DNA of 54,067 nt from a virus. Below, piece after piece: positions 31,642 through 39,325 of this stretch (its first letter is position 1; the number at the start of each line of letters is the position of its first letter). Position numbers and translations under genes: made by a program. The notes under the pieces are model-generated. The model made no database searches, was not told the origin of the DNA, and saw only the letters and a list, made by a program, of their open reading frames with translations. The stretch spans positions 1 through 54,067 of IMG/VR virus record IMGVR_UViG_3300032087_000618. One strand, 5' to 3'.

Positions 31642-32235
31642 ATGGCGTTACAAAGCTCAGGTCAAATTTCTTTTAGTGATATTGCTGTTGAAGCGCTGGG
31701 TGTTGCTTACGGCACTGACCAGAATCTTGACTTTAATGATTCAAGGTTAAGAAGTCTAGCAAATAGAGCATACCCTTTATCTATTGGTACTAATAATTTT
31801 TATGGTAAAGTAGGTGGTAAAGATCAGCAAATTATTACCGTAGGTAGTACTTGGCTTAACACTAATGATGGGGGTGCATATGGTTACAGAAACTTTTACC
31901 CAGCGGGTTCGTATATCGGGACTATTAATGACGGGACTGTAGACTTTAGAAATAATGCGTCATTTATCTCTTGCTATTACACCACTGGTAGCAAACAGAT
32001 TGTATTAATCCTTTCAGGATACTCTTACGGAAATTCGGGATTTACCACTATAGAAATTAGGCCACAATACTTAACGGGTTCTGGATCAACAACCCCTGTC
32101 TTTTTTAATTATCGGTCCAGTGCAACGTATTCCGCTGGAAGTTACTATAACTATACAAAATGGGTTTGGACGGGTATTAACAGCAACCCTTTTGGTAGTA
32201 CTACACAAGATAAAAAGCTAGTCATTTTAAGGTAG
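31642..32235 (+). CDS. Tail/structural protein (197 aa)
   Basis: N-terminus MALQSSGQISFSDIAVEALG and NDSRLRSLANRAYPLSIGTNNFYGK is a common opening of phage tail or tail-tip proteins that carry a host-range domain behind it. Remainder is beta-rich with many Tyr, Ser and Gly (YTTGSKQIVLILSGYSYGNS). Probably a virion accessory or adhesin-like protein. No better assignment possible. Confidence 0.65.
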   Translation: MALQSSGQISFSDIAVEALGVAYGTDQNLDFNDSRLRSLANRAYPLSIGTNNFYGKVGGKDQQIITVGSTWLNTNDGGAYGYRNFYPAGSYIGTINDGTVDFRNNASFISCYYTTGSKQIVLILSGYSYGNSGFTTIEIRPQYLTGSGSTTPVFFNYRSSATYSAGSYYNYTKWVWTGINSNPFGSTTQDKKLVILR

Positions 32236-32242
32236 GTATGCT

Positions 32243-32395
32243 ATGGAATATACAGTAAGAGAAGAACCAAAAGCAAAGTGGGCTTGCTTTTCAAAAGATA
32301 ATATTGTGTACGAAGTAAATATTATTGATGTCCCTGATGACGAAGTACAAGAAGCTTTGTTAAATGCAATAGAACTGTTTAATGAAGAGGAGTAG
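32243..32395 (+). CDS. Small hypothetical protein (50 aa)
   Basis: Frame ATG 32243 to TAG 32395: MEYTVREEPKAKWACFSKDN, then a strongly acidic helix (DVPDDEVQEALLNAIELFNEEE). GGTAGGT precedes the ATG. Fills the space between the tail protein and the glycosyltransferase-like gene. Not recognised. Confidence 0.6.
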   Translation: MEYTVREEPKAKWACFSKDNIVYEVNIIDVPDDEVQEALLNAIELFNEEE

Positions 32396-32399
32396 TACT

Positions 32400-33311
32400 T
32401 TGAGATTTTATATTTTAACATCTAATGATCAACCGGCATTGGCTAGGTTTTTTGATCCTAAGTATAGTAACTTAGACCCTGAAGATGCTGTAGTAGTTAT
32501 TAACACTTTAAATGATTACCATAAAAGACTAGCTAAAAGTTTCTGTGAAAAGAACAATATAGAGTACCATGTAACTGAAAGTGATGGTACTCCGGCAACT
32601 GGTAAAAACTCTTTACTTGATATATTTTTAAAGTCTGAAGATAACTACTGTTGTTTAGCAGATGGGGACGATCTCTTAACACCCCATGGTGTTTGGTTTT
32701 ATAAAAACTTAGAGTCCTTAGAAAAAGTACCTGATGCTTTATTTCTTTTAAATCAAAAAAGTGTAAAACTTAAACCAGAGAATACTTTATTATCTCAGCC
32801 ATTCACTGTTAATTACGATAAACTTTTAAACTTTGATTATACTAAATTCTTTATTGAAGAGCATGGATTAGAGGAGGATAGAGCTGAGTTTTACCATAAC
32901 CTACATACAGAGTATTACAATCAATCTAAAAAATATTCTGAAGGATCTGAGGCTCACTCACGAGTAACATGGTTTAGTCGTAAAGCAGCAGAGTTTAAAT
33001 TCCCTAACAGTGTAGTAGTTGGTGAAGATACTTTGCAAATGTATATGTTAAAAGATCAAGCAGTGTTAGGTAATTTAGATGTAAGAACTACTGATGAAAA
33101 GCCTGCTACTTATCTTTATGACCAGACAAAACCGGGAACAGTAGCAATGGTGTCTGAGGGAAATAGTAATTACGACTGGATGCAGTTTTATTTAATACAG
33201 CTAAAACAAATGGAAGATGATAATAAACTTCATAAAGGTGTTACTCTTCCTAAATTAATAATGGAGTACCCCGAAGATTACTCATTGGGTGATTATGGAA
33301 TAACAAGGTGA
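32400..33311 (+). CDS. Glycosyltransferase-like protein (GT-A type)
   Basis: About 303 aa. Start TTG at 32400 after GAGGAG (seven-base spacing) gives MRFYILTSNDQPALARFFDP; an ATG at 32382 lies inside the 50-aa gene without a ribosome site. N-terminal Rossmann-like half, YCCLADGDDLLTPHGVWFY around residue 85 with the D-x-D that binds nucleotide sugar in family 2 enzymes. The C-terminal half is not recognised. It is in the middle of tail and lysis genes, so it may glycosylate a virion protein or the host surface. No second sugar gene is seen. Confidence 0.6.
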   Translation: MRFYILTSNDQPALARFFDPKYSNLDPEDAVVVINTLNDYHKRLAKSFCEKNNIEYHVTESDGTPATGKNSLLDIFLKSEDNYCCLADGDDLLTPHGVWFYKNLESLEKVPDALFLLNQKSVKLKPENTLLSQPFTVNYDKLLNFDYTKFFIEEHGLEEDRAEFYHNLHTEYYNQSKKYSEGSEAHSRVTWFSRKAAEFKFPNSVVVGEDTLQMYMLKDQAVLGNLDVRTTDEKPATYLYDQTKPGTVAMVSEGNSNYDWMQFYLIQLKQMEDDNKLHKGVTLPKLIMEYPEDYSLGDYGITR

Positions 33312-33327
33312 TACAAGGAGAGCAAAG

Positions 33328-33765
33328 ATGCTAGCTGAACTCGCTGCTGCTAATGCAGCTTTTGCAGTTATTAAAAAGACAATAGCTAATGGACAAGAGT
33401 TAGCAAGTGTGGCACAGCAGGCTAGTTCATACTTTAATTCCAAAAGTTCTATAGCTAAGAAAGCTAATAAAAATGGAAACAAATCAGACATGGAAGCATT
33501 CATGGCCTTAGAAGCCCTCAAGCAACAAGAGGAGGAGCTAAGGGAAATAATGATATATGCAGGTAGAGCCAATATGTATGACGATTGGTTACAGTTTCAG
33601 TCTGATTGTAAAAGAAAAAGAAAGGAAGAAGAGAACGCGATACTTCGCAAGAAAGCTAAAAACAAAAAACTTATTGTTGAAATATTTACTGGCGTAATTG
33701 TAGCTTTAGTTGCTATACCGTCTATCGTGGGGTTAACCTACACAATAGTAAACTTTTTCAAGTAA
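33328..33765 (+). CDS. Conserved phage protein with C-terminal membrane anchor (145 aa)
   Basis: MLAELAAANAAFAVIKKTIA at the start is a frequent opening of a small phage family found near holin genes. Middle is charged and helical (EALKQQEEELREIMIYAGRA, KRKRKEEENAILRKKAKNKK), and the end has one hydrophobic segment (IVEIFTGVIVALVAIPSIVG). Cytoplasmic coiled coil plus C-terminal membrane span, located two bases short of the holin ribosome site, fits a lysis accessory or antiholin role, which is inferred. Confidence 0.65.
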   Translation: MLAELAAANAAFAVIKKTIANGQELASVAQQASSYFNSKSSIAKKANKNGNKSDMEAFMALEALKQQEEELREIMIYAGRANMYDDWLQFQSDCKRKRKEEENAILRKKAKNKKLIVEIFTGVIVALVAIPSIVGLTYTIVNFFK

Positions 33766-33778
33766 AGGAGGACACATT

Positions 33779-33961
33779 GTGCAACTCAGTGATATCGAGG
33801 AAGAGACCAAACAAGTTATGGATATAGCAGCCGCAAGTACAGGAGTACTAAGCCTTGTTGCTTGGTTACCACCCGTAGCTTCATTATTGACAATTATATG
33901 GTTAGGTATTCGTATCTATGAATCTGAAACTATCCAAAAGTTAATACATAAGGATAAATAA
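33779..33961 (+). CDS. Holin (small class II-like, GTG start)
   Basis: 60 aa from GTG 33779, preceded by AAAGGAGG. N-terminal acidic helix (QLSDIEEETKQVMDIAAAST), hydrophobic STGVLSLVAWLPPVASLLTIIWLGIRIYE with SWLPP-like centre, and a basic-charged end. The VAWLPPVASLLTI pattern is that of the small holins of T7-like marine phages. It would open the inner membrane at lysis time. Confidence 0.82.
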   Translation: MQLSDIEEETKQVMDIAAASTGVLSLVAWLPPVASLLTIIWLGIRIYESETIQKLIHKDK

Positions 33962-33963
33962 CT

Positions 33964-34251
33964 ATGCCACTAAAAGACCCAAGACTCAAAAGAGCAGGGG
34001 TCTCTGGGTACAATAAACCTAAGAGGACCCCTAACCACCCTACGAAGTCACACATTGTTGTGGCTAAGCAAGGTGATACAATCAAGACTATTCGCTTTGG
34101 AGAACAAGGTGCATCTACTGCAGGGAAACCTAAGGCAGGTGAGTCTGCTAAAATGAAAGCTAAACGTAAAAGCTTTAAGGCTAGGCACCGTAGGAACATT
34201 GCTAAGGGGCCCCTGTCTGCTGCTTACTGGGCTAATAAGGTGAAATGGTAA
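33964..34251 (+). CDS. Small basic phage protein (95 aa)
   Basis: PLKDPRLKRAGVSGYNKPKR at the start, QGDTIKTIRFGEQGASTAGKPK in the middle, and KARHRRNIAKGPLSAAYWANKVKW at the end. Very rich in Lys/Arg. This form, ending in the RHxxNI...GPLSAAYWAxKxKW motif, is a recurrent family in lytic phages and is also known from some giant viruses. Function unknown; DNA binding inside the head is plausible. First of three adjacent basic proteins. Confidence 0.7.
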   Translation: MPLKDPRLKRAGVSGYNKPKRTPNHPTKSHIVVAKQGDTIKTIRFGEQGASTAGKPKAGESAKMKAKRKSFKARHRRNIAKGPLSAAYWANKVKW

Positions 34252-34448
34252 TGGCTAAAGGTGTAATGCATTATACAAAAGACGGTACTCCACATAAGGG
34301 TGCTACTCATAAGATGCCGAATGGTGAAGTTCACTCAGGTGCTACTCATAGCCCTTTGTCTGCAAAACTTTTTCATTTCGAAGAACTATCAAGTAAAGCA
34401 AAGGAGAAAGCTATGAGCTACGGTAAAGGTAAAAAGAAAGGTAAATAA
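34251..34448 (+). CDS. Small basic phage protein (65 aa)
   Basis: ATG 34251 (TAATG overlap with the preceding stop) or ATG 34245 two codons earlier. Product contains a duplicated motif: GTPHKGATHKMPNGEVHSGATHSPLSAKLFHFEEL, ending in Lys/Gly repeats (YGKGKKKGK). His- and Lys-rich. Not recognised beyond a general likeness to small virion-associated basic proteins. Confidence 0.65.
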   Translation: MAKGVMHYTKDGTPHKGATHKMPNGEVHSGATHSPLSAKLFHFEELSSKAKEKAMSYGKGKKKGK

Positions 34449-34450
34449 CT

Positions 34451-34864
34451 ATGGCTAGGTCAAACGAAGCATTATGGAAACGTATTGTTGCTAGTGTTAA
34501 AGCTGGTAGTAAGGGTGGTAAACCCGGACAGTGGAGTGCTCGTAAAGCCCAGTTAGCTGGACAGAGGTACCGTAAAGCTGGCGGTAAATACTCAGGTAAA
34601 AAGACTAAAGCCCAGAAGTCCATGACTAAGTGGACTAAAGAAAAGTGGGGTACTAAGTCAGGTAAACCTAGCACACAGGGCAAGAAAGCTACTGGTGAAC
34701 GGTACTTACCTAAGAAAGCTAGAGGTGCCCTATCAGCTAAAGAGTATGCGGCTACTAGTAAGAAAAAGAGGGAGGACACTCGTAAGGGTAAGCAGTTCTC
34801 TAAACAACCAAAGAAGATTGCAAAGAAAACTGCAAGGTATCGTAAAGGACCTTTGAGTAAATAG
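34451..34864 (+). CDS. Basic DUF5872-like protein (137 aa)
   Basis: MARSNEALWKRIVASVKAGS, KGGKPGQWSARKAQLAGQRY and KEKWGTKSGKPSTQGKKATG, followed by ERYLPKKARGALSAKEYAAT, match the DUF5872 pattern as I know it from phages and large DNA viruses. About one third Lys/Arg, low in acidic residues. Looks nucleic-acid binding. Third of the basic trio and placed between two membrane lysis genes. Confidence 0.75.
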   Translation: MARSNEALWKRIVASVKAGSKGGKPGQWSARKAQLAGQRYRKAGGKYSGKKTKAQKSMTKWTKEKWGTKSGKPSTQGKKATGERYLPKKARGALSAKEYAATSKKKREDTRKGKQFSKQPKKIAKKTARYRKGPLSK

Positions 34865-34873
34865 GAGATAACA

Positions 34874-35272
34874 ATGCTATCACAATTAATCGGACCTGTT
34901 ACAGGATTACTAGACAAATTTATAGAGGACAAAGACAAAAAGAATGCTATCGCTTTTGAACTTTCTACGATGGCTGAGAAACATGCTCAGGAACTTGCTA
35001 AGGCACAAATCGAAGTTAACAAAGCTGAAGCAGCTCATAAGAGTTTGTTTGTCGCAGGTTGGCGTCCGGCTGTTGGCTGGGTATGCGTGGCTGGGATGGC
35101 AGGTAACTTTATTATTATACCGCTGGCAAACTTTACGCTTGCTCTTGCCGGTTCTGCAGTCAGTATTCCCCTTGTAGCTCTTTCGGAAATGATGCCTGTC
35201 CTTATGGGTATGCTGGGCTTAGGCGCTATGCGTACCGTAGAAAAAACTAAAGGCGTACAAAGAGAAAAATAA
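34874..35272 (+). CDS. Three-transmembrane holin-family protein
   Basis: 132 aa. Helical charged N-terminal half (DKFIEDKDKKNAIAFELSTMAEKH), then KSLFVAGWRPAVGWVCVAGMAGNF, the hallmark GWRPxxGWxC of the 3TM holin family (PF11351 type), and two further hydrophobic segments (IIPLANFTLALAG, IPLVALSEMMPVLMGMLGL). A second holin in one phage is common in marine podoviruses. AGGAGATAAC precedes the ATG. Confidence 0.82.
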   Translation: MLSQLIGPVTGLLDKFIEDKDKKNAIAFELSTMAEKHAQELAKAQIEVNKAEAAHKSLFVAGWRPAVGWVCVAGMAGNFIIIPLANFTLALAGSAVSIPLVALSEMMPVLMGMLGLGAMRTVEKTKGVQREK

Positions 35273-35287
35273 AAAGGAGAATTACTA

Positions 35288-35851
35288 ATGGCTAGTCAGA
35301 TTAATGACAGTAACCCAACAACGGGTTCACCGACAACCCAATCTGTGAGAGATAACTTCACTGAAGCTAAAAATGAAATTAATGGGATATTAAGATCCTC
35401 GCTTGATGTAGTATCTACTACTGGTTCAAGTACAGCTTATTCTGCTAACTTTTCTAATAATGTTGTTAAAGCAGAAGGTGCCCGAATCATAGTAAAGGCA
35501 CACCAAGCTAATACTGGCAGTGCTACTTTAAACGTAGATGCAACTGGTGCTGCTACTATAAAAAACTTAGATGGTAGTTCTTTATCTTCAGGTCAAATTG
35601 GAGGAACTTCTCATTACTTAGATTTAATATATAATAGTTCTAATAACACATGGGTACTTTTAAACCCTGTTCACCATGCCCTTGCTATCTCAGATGTATC
35701 TGGATTACAGACTGCACTTAATGGTAAGCTTGGGACAGGTGATAATGCTGTAAGCGCAACTACTGCAACTAACGCTACTAAGTGGGATAACTACAGCGTA
35801 TCGACAAGTGCTACGGGAACAAACAGTACTACAATTTATTTCAGGACTTAA
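35288..35851 (+). CDS. Tail fibre-like protein (187 aa)
   Basis: MASQINDSNPTTGSPTTQSV and RDNFTEAKNEINGIL is a common N-terminal part of short tail appendage proteins. Middle is a beta domain (TLNVDATGAATIKNLDGSSL, DLIYNSSNNTWVLLNP), end has a fibre-like repeat (ALNGKLGTGDNAVSATTATNATKW). Probably a structural protein carried on the tail. GGAGAATTACT precedes the ATG. Confidence 0.7.
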   Translation: MASQINDSNPTTGSPTTQSVRDNFTEAKNEINGILRSSLDVVSTTGSSTAYSANFSNNVVKAEGARIIVKAHQANTGSATLNVDATGAATIKNLDGSSLSSGQIGGTSHYLDLIYNSSNNTWVLLNPVHHALAISDVSGLQTALNGKLGTGDNAVSATTATNATKWDNYSVSTSATGTNSTTIYFRT

Positions 35852-35854
35852 ACT

Positions 35855-36838
35855 ATGGATATCTATATTGGTGCAAATAAAATAAATGAAATATACATTG
35901 GTACCTCTCAGATAAGTGAAGTTTGGATTGGATCAAATCAAGTTTGGGCAAGAACATTTTATTTACCAGAAACAGGCTTTAATAATTACAGTGATAGTGG
36001 ATTTAATAACGAAGGTAGTAATTTAACTAACGGCATTACTATCACTAGAGATGTTACTTTAAAGGTAGAGGTTTCAGGCAGCGTTGGGTCTTCTGCTCAT
36101 TTTTCTCTTGAAAGGAAAACTAACTCTTCCTCTAACTGGCCTACTGCAGGTACATCTTATAGCACTAAATGGTCTAGTGGGTCTTACACTAATAACGCAA
36201 AAACCTTAAGTTGCATAGTTGGAAATGTATTAAGATTTAATGGATATCTAGCTGCTCAATCTACAGATATCGATGTAACTGTAGTTGTAAAAAATAATGC
36301 AGACAATCAAGTATTAGATACTTTTACTTACTTTGTTGAAGATTTATTTAATTACACTGGCGGTGGTGGTGGAAGCTATGGTTGTTTCCCCGGAGACTCT
36401 TGGGTTTCTATGGAAGACCTTAGCACTAAACGAATATCAGAGATAGAAGCAGGGGATAAAGTTATAGGTGATAACGGAATAGTAAACGAAGTTATTGAGC
36501 TTCGTACTATCGAAGAAGGTGAAAGACCTATCTTTAAAATTAATCATCTTAAGACAACTCCAGCTCACCCAATAAAAACATCAGAAGGCTGGAAGGCTAT
36601 AGACCCCGAAGCTGCAATGTATGTACACCCTGAAATGACAATAACTGAATTAAAAGTAGGGGACATGATAGTACGGGTAAATGATGAGGGTAATGAGTAT
36701 CAGGAAGAAGTCACTAGTATCGACTTAGAAGTTACTACAGATCCTGTATACAATCTAAACGTATCTGGAAGTGACACACCAGAGATAAATGGTAATGATA
36801 CCTATGTCGTAGATGGTGTTGTAGTACACAACAAATAG
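35855..36838 (+). CDS. Tail-region protein with C-terminal Hint (hedgehog/intein) domain
   Basis: 327 aa. Residues 1-31 hold three short repeats (IYIGANKINE, IYIGTSQISE, VWIGSNQVW), then a beta domain, a GGGGGS linker (169-174), and from Cys177 a Hint domain: CFPGDSWVSMEDL with GDKVIGDNG, block B KTTPAHPIKTSEGW, and the C-terminal block YVVDGVVVHN ending Asn326-Lys327. No homing nuclease insert. Because the residue after the Asn is Lys and the chain ends there, normal splicing with a Cys/Ser/Thr acceptor is excluded; N-terminal cleavage at Cys177 (or transfer of the N-terminal part to another nucleophile) is the expected chemistry. Confidence 0.85.
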   Translation: MDIYIGANKINEIYIGTSQISEVWIGSNQVWARTFYLPETGFNNYSDSGFNNEGSNLTNGITITRDVTLKVEVSGSVGSSAHFSLERKTNSSSNWPTAGTSYSTKWSSGSYTNNAKTLSCIVGNVLRFNGYLAAQSTDIDVTVVVKNNADNQVLDTFTYFVEDLFNYTGGGGGSYGCFPGDSWVSMEDLSTKRISEIEAGDKVIGDNGIVNEVIELRTIEEGERPIFKINHLKTTPAHPIKTSEGWKAIDPEAAMYVHPEMTITELKVGDMIVRVNDEGNEYQEEVTSIDLEVTTDPVYNLNVSGSDTPEINGNDTYVVDGVVVHNK

Positions 36839-36848
36839 GAGATAAAGT

Positions 36849-38630
36849 ATGGCAACTTCCCCGAGAACACCTAGGAACTTTTTTCCTGCAGACTTAACAC
36901 CTCTGTTATTGTCTGGGTGGCAAACAAATAAATTTGATAAAAGCATTCCTTTCTGGGCTGAAGTTGATGGGTTACAGTTTACAGATACGTCTATTAGGCG
37001 TAAGCCCGGTAAATCTTTAATAGGTAACTTTAGCTCACAACCTATACGTGGGATGATAGCTATTAATGAATATGACACTAAGGTTCTTTACCTAGGTGAT
37101 CTTAATAAAATTTATAGATGGAAACTAGATGAGCCCCTTGTTTTAAATACAGAAGTGGGTACAGGTTATAGCTTAGTAGAAACCGCAGGTGCTAGTGTTT
37201 GGGATATAGCAGATGGAGGCTCTACTTGGGTTGAAGACAATGGAGCTGTTTCTGTCTGGGATGAAGGCATTGTTGTTGCTACTGCATGGTCATTTACTAA
37301 CTTTGGTACTTGGGTATTAGCAGCAGATAACGTTGGCCCTATCAAGATTAAAAAGAATAATGAAACATTTGCTGAACTAAGTGCTGGTAAAGTATCAGGT
37401 GCTAGTATTTCTTTAGGTGGAAATAATCATGCTGTAGGGGATAATATAACCTTTTCTGGAGGATCTGGTAGTAGTTTTGCTGGAACTGTAACAGCAGTTA
37501 GTGCAGGGTCTGTAACAAGATTCAAGGTAACTAACTACGGATCTGGCTATGCTAATGGCAACACTATAAGCCAAGCGTCTACTTCAGGTTCTGGGACAGG
37601 TTTACAGTTATCACTAACAGTGTCTGATTGCCCTTTTACTAGAGTATCAGCTTTAGATAAATCTGGACCTCATATCTTAGCTATTAACTATGATAAAGAT
37701 AATTCAGAACATCCTTATGATGTTGCGTGGTGTGATACAGACAACCCAGATACATGGGTAGCTGCAGCGAATAATGCTGCGGGTAGTCTTACGCTACGAG
37801 AAGCATCATCACCTTTAAAAGCTATAGTACCCCTAGGGGATGCTAAGGCTATTTACACAGAAGATCAGATGTTTATCTTGCAGTACACTGGTGCCCCATA
37901 TTACTTTGGGTACTCTACTGCTTTTGCTTCTGGTGCTGGTGCAGTATCTTCTAAGTCTGTAGTAGCTGTAGATTCAACTAACTATGGCCTTTCAAAGAGA
38001 GGGTTATTTGTTACTGATGGTAACTCTGTTCAAGCTATAGGAGATGTAGAAGGTATTAACAAATACATTCGAGATAATATTGCAGAATCAGAATATCCTC
38101 AGGTAGTCGCTTATCATAACAAAGTAAACAATGAGGTTATTTGGTCCTTGCCTATTATGGATACTAAGCCTAACACTCAGATTACTTATAACTATTCTAA
38201 CAAAACATTTAGTATAGAATCAGTAGGTTCTAGCGCAACTCAAATATCTGGCGTATTTAACCATGATATTACATCTGATCCTACAGGTAATGTATATTTT
38301 GAAGATGGGTCTACTTCTAGTCATTCTACTTATGGTATTACAAAAGCCCACGATCTTGATGACCCTTACTCTATTAAAGAAATAACAAGTATAAGGGTTG
38401 GTAAGATAGGTGCTGGTACTCCATTAGTTGAAATAGGATTTGCTGAGAACATTAACGATGAGCCTACCTTTAACCCTGAACATAGTTTTTATGTAAACGG
38501 GTCTTATGCTGATTATAAAGTTAGGGTCTCTGGTAGATACCTATTCCTAAAGATATCTTCAAACAATAATGCAGATACTTGGGAAATAACTAATATGGAA
38601 ATTAAAGGTAGAGTAAGAGGGTTTAGATAA
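36849..38630 (+). CDS. Tail nozzle/hub-like structural protein
   Basis: 593 aa. Beta-rich throughout with propeller-like segments (GMIAINEYDTKVLYLGDLNKIYRW, AIVPLGDAKAIYTEDQMFILQY, VDSTNYGLSKRGLFVTDGNS) and an inserted Gly/Ser-rich domain (residues about 180-260: SGGSGSSFAGTVTAVSAGSV). In P22/SU10-type podoviruses the nozzle of the short tail is a large beta-propeller protein encoded here in the gene order. Assigned from fold impression and place. Confidence 0.65.
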   Translation: MATSPRTPRNFFPADLTPLLLSGWQTNKFDKSIPFWAEVDGLQFTDTSIRRKPGKSLIGNFSSQPIRGMIAINEYDTKVLYLGDLNKIYRWKLDEPLVLNTEVGTGYSLVETAGASVWDIADGGSTWVEDNGAVSVWDEGIVVATAWSFTNFGTWVLAADNVGPIKIKKNNETFAELSAGKVSGASISLGGNNHAVGDNITFSGGSGSSFAGTVTAVSAGSVTRFKVTNYGSGYANGNTISQASTSGSGTGLQLSLTVSDCPFTRVSALDKSGPHILAINYDKDNSEHPYDVAWCDTDNPDTWVAAANNAAGSLTLREASSPLKAIVPLGDAKAIYTEDQMFILQYTGAPYYFGYSTAFASGAGAVSSKSVVAVDSTNYGLSKRGLFVTDGNSVQAIGDVEGINKYIRDNIAESEYPQVVAYHNKVNNEVIWSLPIMDTKPNTQITYNYSNKTFSIESVGSSATQISGVFNHDITSDPTGNVYFEDGSTSSHSTYGITKAHDLDDPYSIKEITSIRVGKIGAGTPLVEIGFAENINDEPTFNPEHSFYVNGSYADYKVRVSGRYLFLKISSNNNADTWEITNMEIKGRVRGFR

Positions 38631-38860
38631 TGCTTCCTGTAAACTATGACGCTAGGTCAGTTCAACAAGAAATTAATAAAACTAATGAGAGTGTAAGAAC
38701 TCTCTCTCAATTTATACCTATGATCCCCCTGAGCTACCCGCCAGTTGATGCCTTAACAGGGTACCTTGCTATGAGCGATGGAACTGGTGGGGGCTTTAAC
38801 GGGTCTAGTGGTGCTGGCTTGTACAGGTACACTGGGTCTACTTGGGCATTCGTAGGTTAA
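38630..38860 (+). CDS. Small structural-region protein (76 aa)
   Basis: Not recognised. The ATG overlaps the last base pairs of the nozzle gene (TAATG). Helical N-terminus (YDARSVQQEINKTNESVRTL), Pro-rich middle (IPMIPLSYPPVDALTGYLAM), Gly-rich end with YRYTGSTWAFVG, a motif seen in small fibre-tip or collar proteins. Confidence 0.6.
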   Translation: MLPVNYDARSVQQEINKTNESVRTLSQFIPMIPLSYPPVDALTGYLAMSDGTGGGFNGSSGAGLYRYTGSTWAFVG

Positions 38861-38872
38861 CCGGAGGACTAT

Positions 38873-39325
38873 ATGCTTTGCATGTGGACAAAAGAACATT
38901 TTAAAGATTTACCCGTTGCTTGTTTAGAGCACATAGAGTCTGCCCTAGAGTATGGGCAGGGTGAACGTAAACTAAAACACATAGCTCAAGACCTTATAGA
39001 TGGCACTAAGCAGCTATGGGTAGGCACCCTTGATGACAAGTTTGTAGCTACAGTTATAACTCATGTCATTGACTACCCCAGTAAACGAACTTGTGAAGTA
39101 TGTTACTTGGGTGGTGAAACGGGGGAAGGTGTCCTCGATGCACTAGATCATGTTAAATTAATTGAAGATTGGGCGATCACTAACAACTGTGATGACATAC
39201 AAGTCTTCGGTAGGAGGGGTTGGTTAAGGCCTCTAAAAGAACACGGATTCTCTGAGAGATATACCATAGCTGGTAAATCCTTAAAGAACCCCTCAGATAA
39301 TAAAGGACTTTTAAATGAAACTTAA
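38873..39325 (+). CDS. GNAT acetyltransferase-like protein
   Basis: 150 aa. QLWVGTLDDKFVATVITHVI followed by KRTCEVCYLGGETGEG and DDIQVFGRRGWLRPLKEHGF has the order of beta strands and the R-x-G-W pattern of acyl-CoA acetyltransferase-fold proteins commonly found beside internal virion protein genes in T7-like phages. The acetyl-CoA pyrophosphate loop is not clear, so it may be a catalytically silent member. GGAGGAC precedes the ATG; the end overlaps the next gene by 11 bases. Confidence 0.7.
   Translation: MLCMWTKEHFKDLPVACLEHIESALEYGQGERKLKHIAQDLIDGTKQLWVGTLDDKFVATVITHVIDYPSKRTCEVCYLGGETGEGVLDALDHVKLIEDWAITNNCDDIQVFGRRGWLRPLKEHGFSERYTIAGKSLKNPSDNKGLLNET

Noticed and set aside
35855-36838. 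Hint region as an ordinary intein
   Set aside because: The residue after the terminal Asn is Lys and the chain ends there, so there is no C-extein or acceptor residue for splicing.
37824-37842. TATAGTACCCCTAGGGGAT as another promoter copy
   Set aside because: Only the first nine bases match the core, and it lies deep in the coding frame of the nozzle-like gene.
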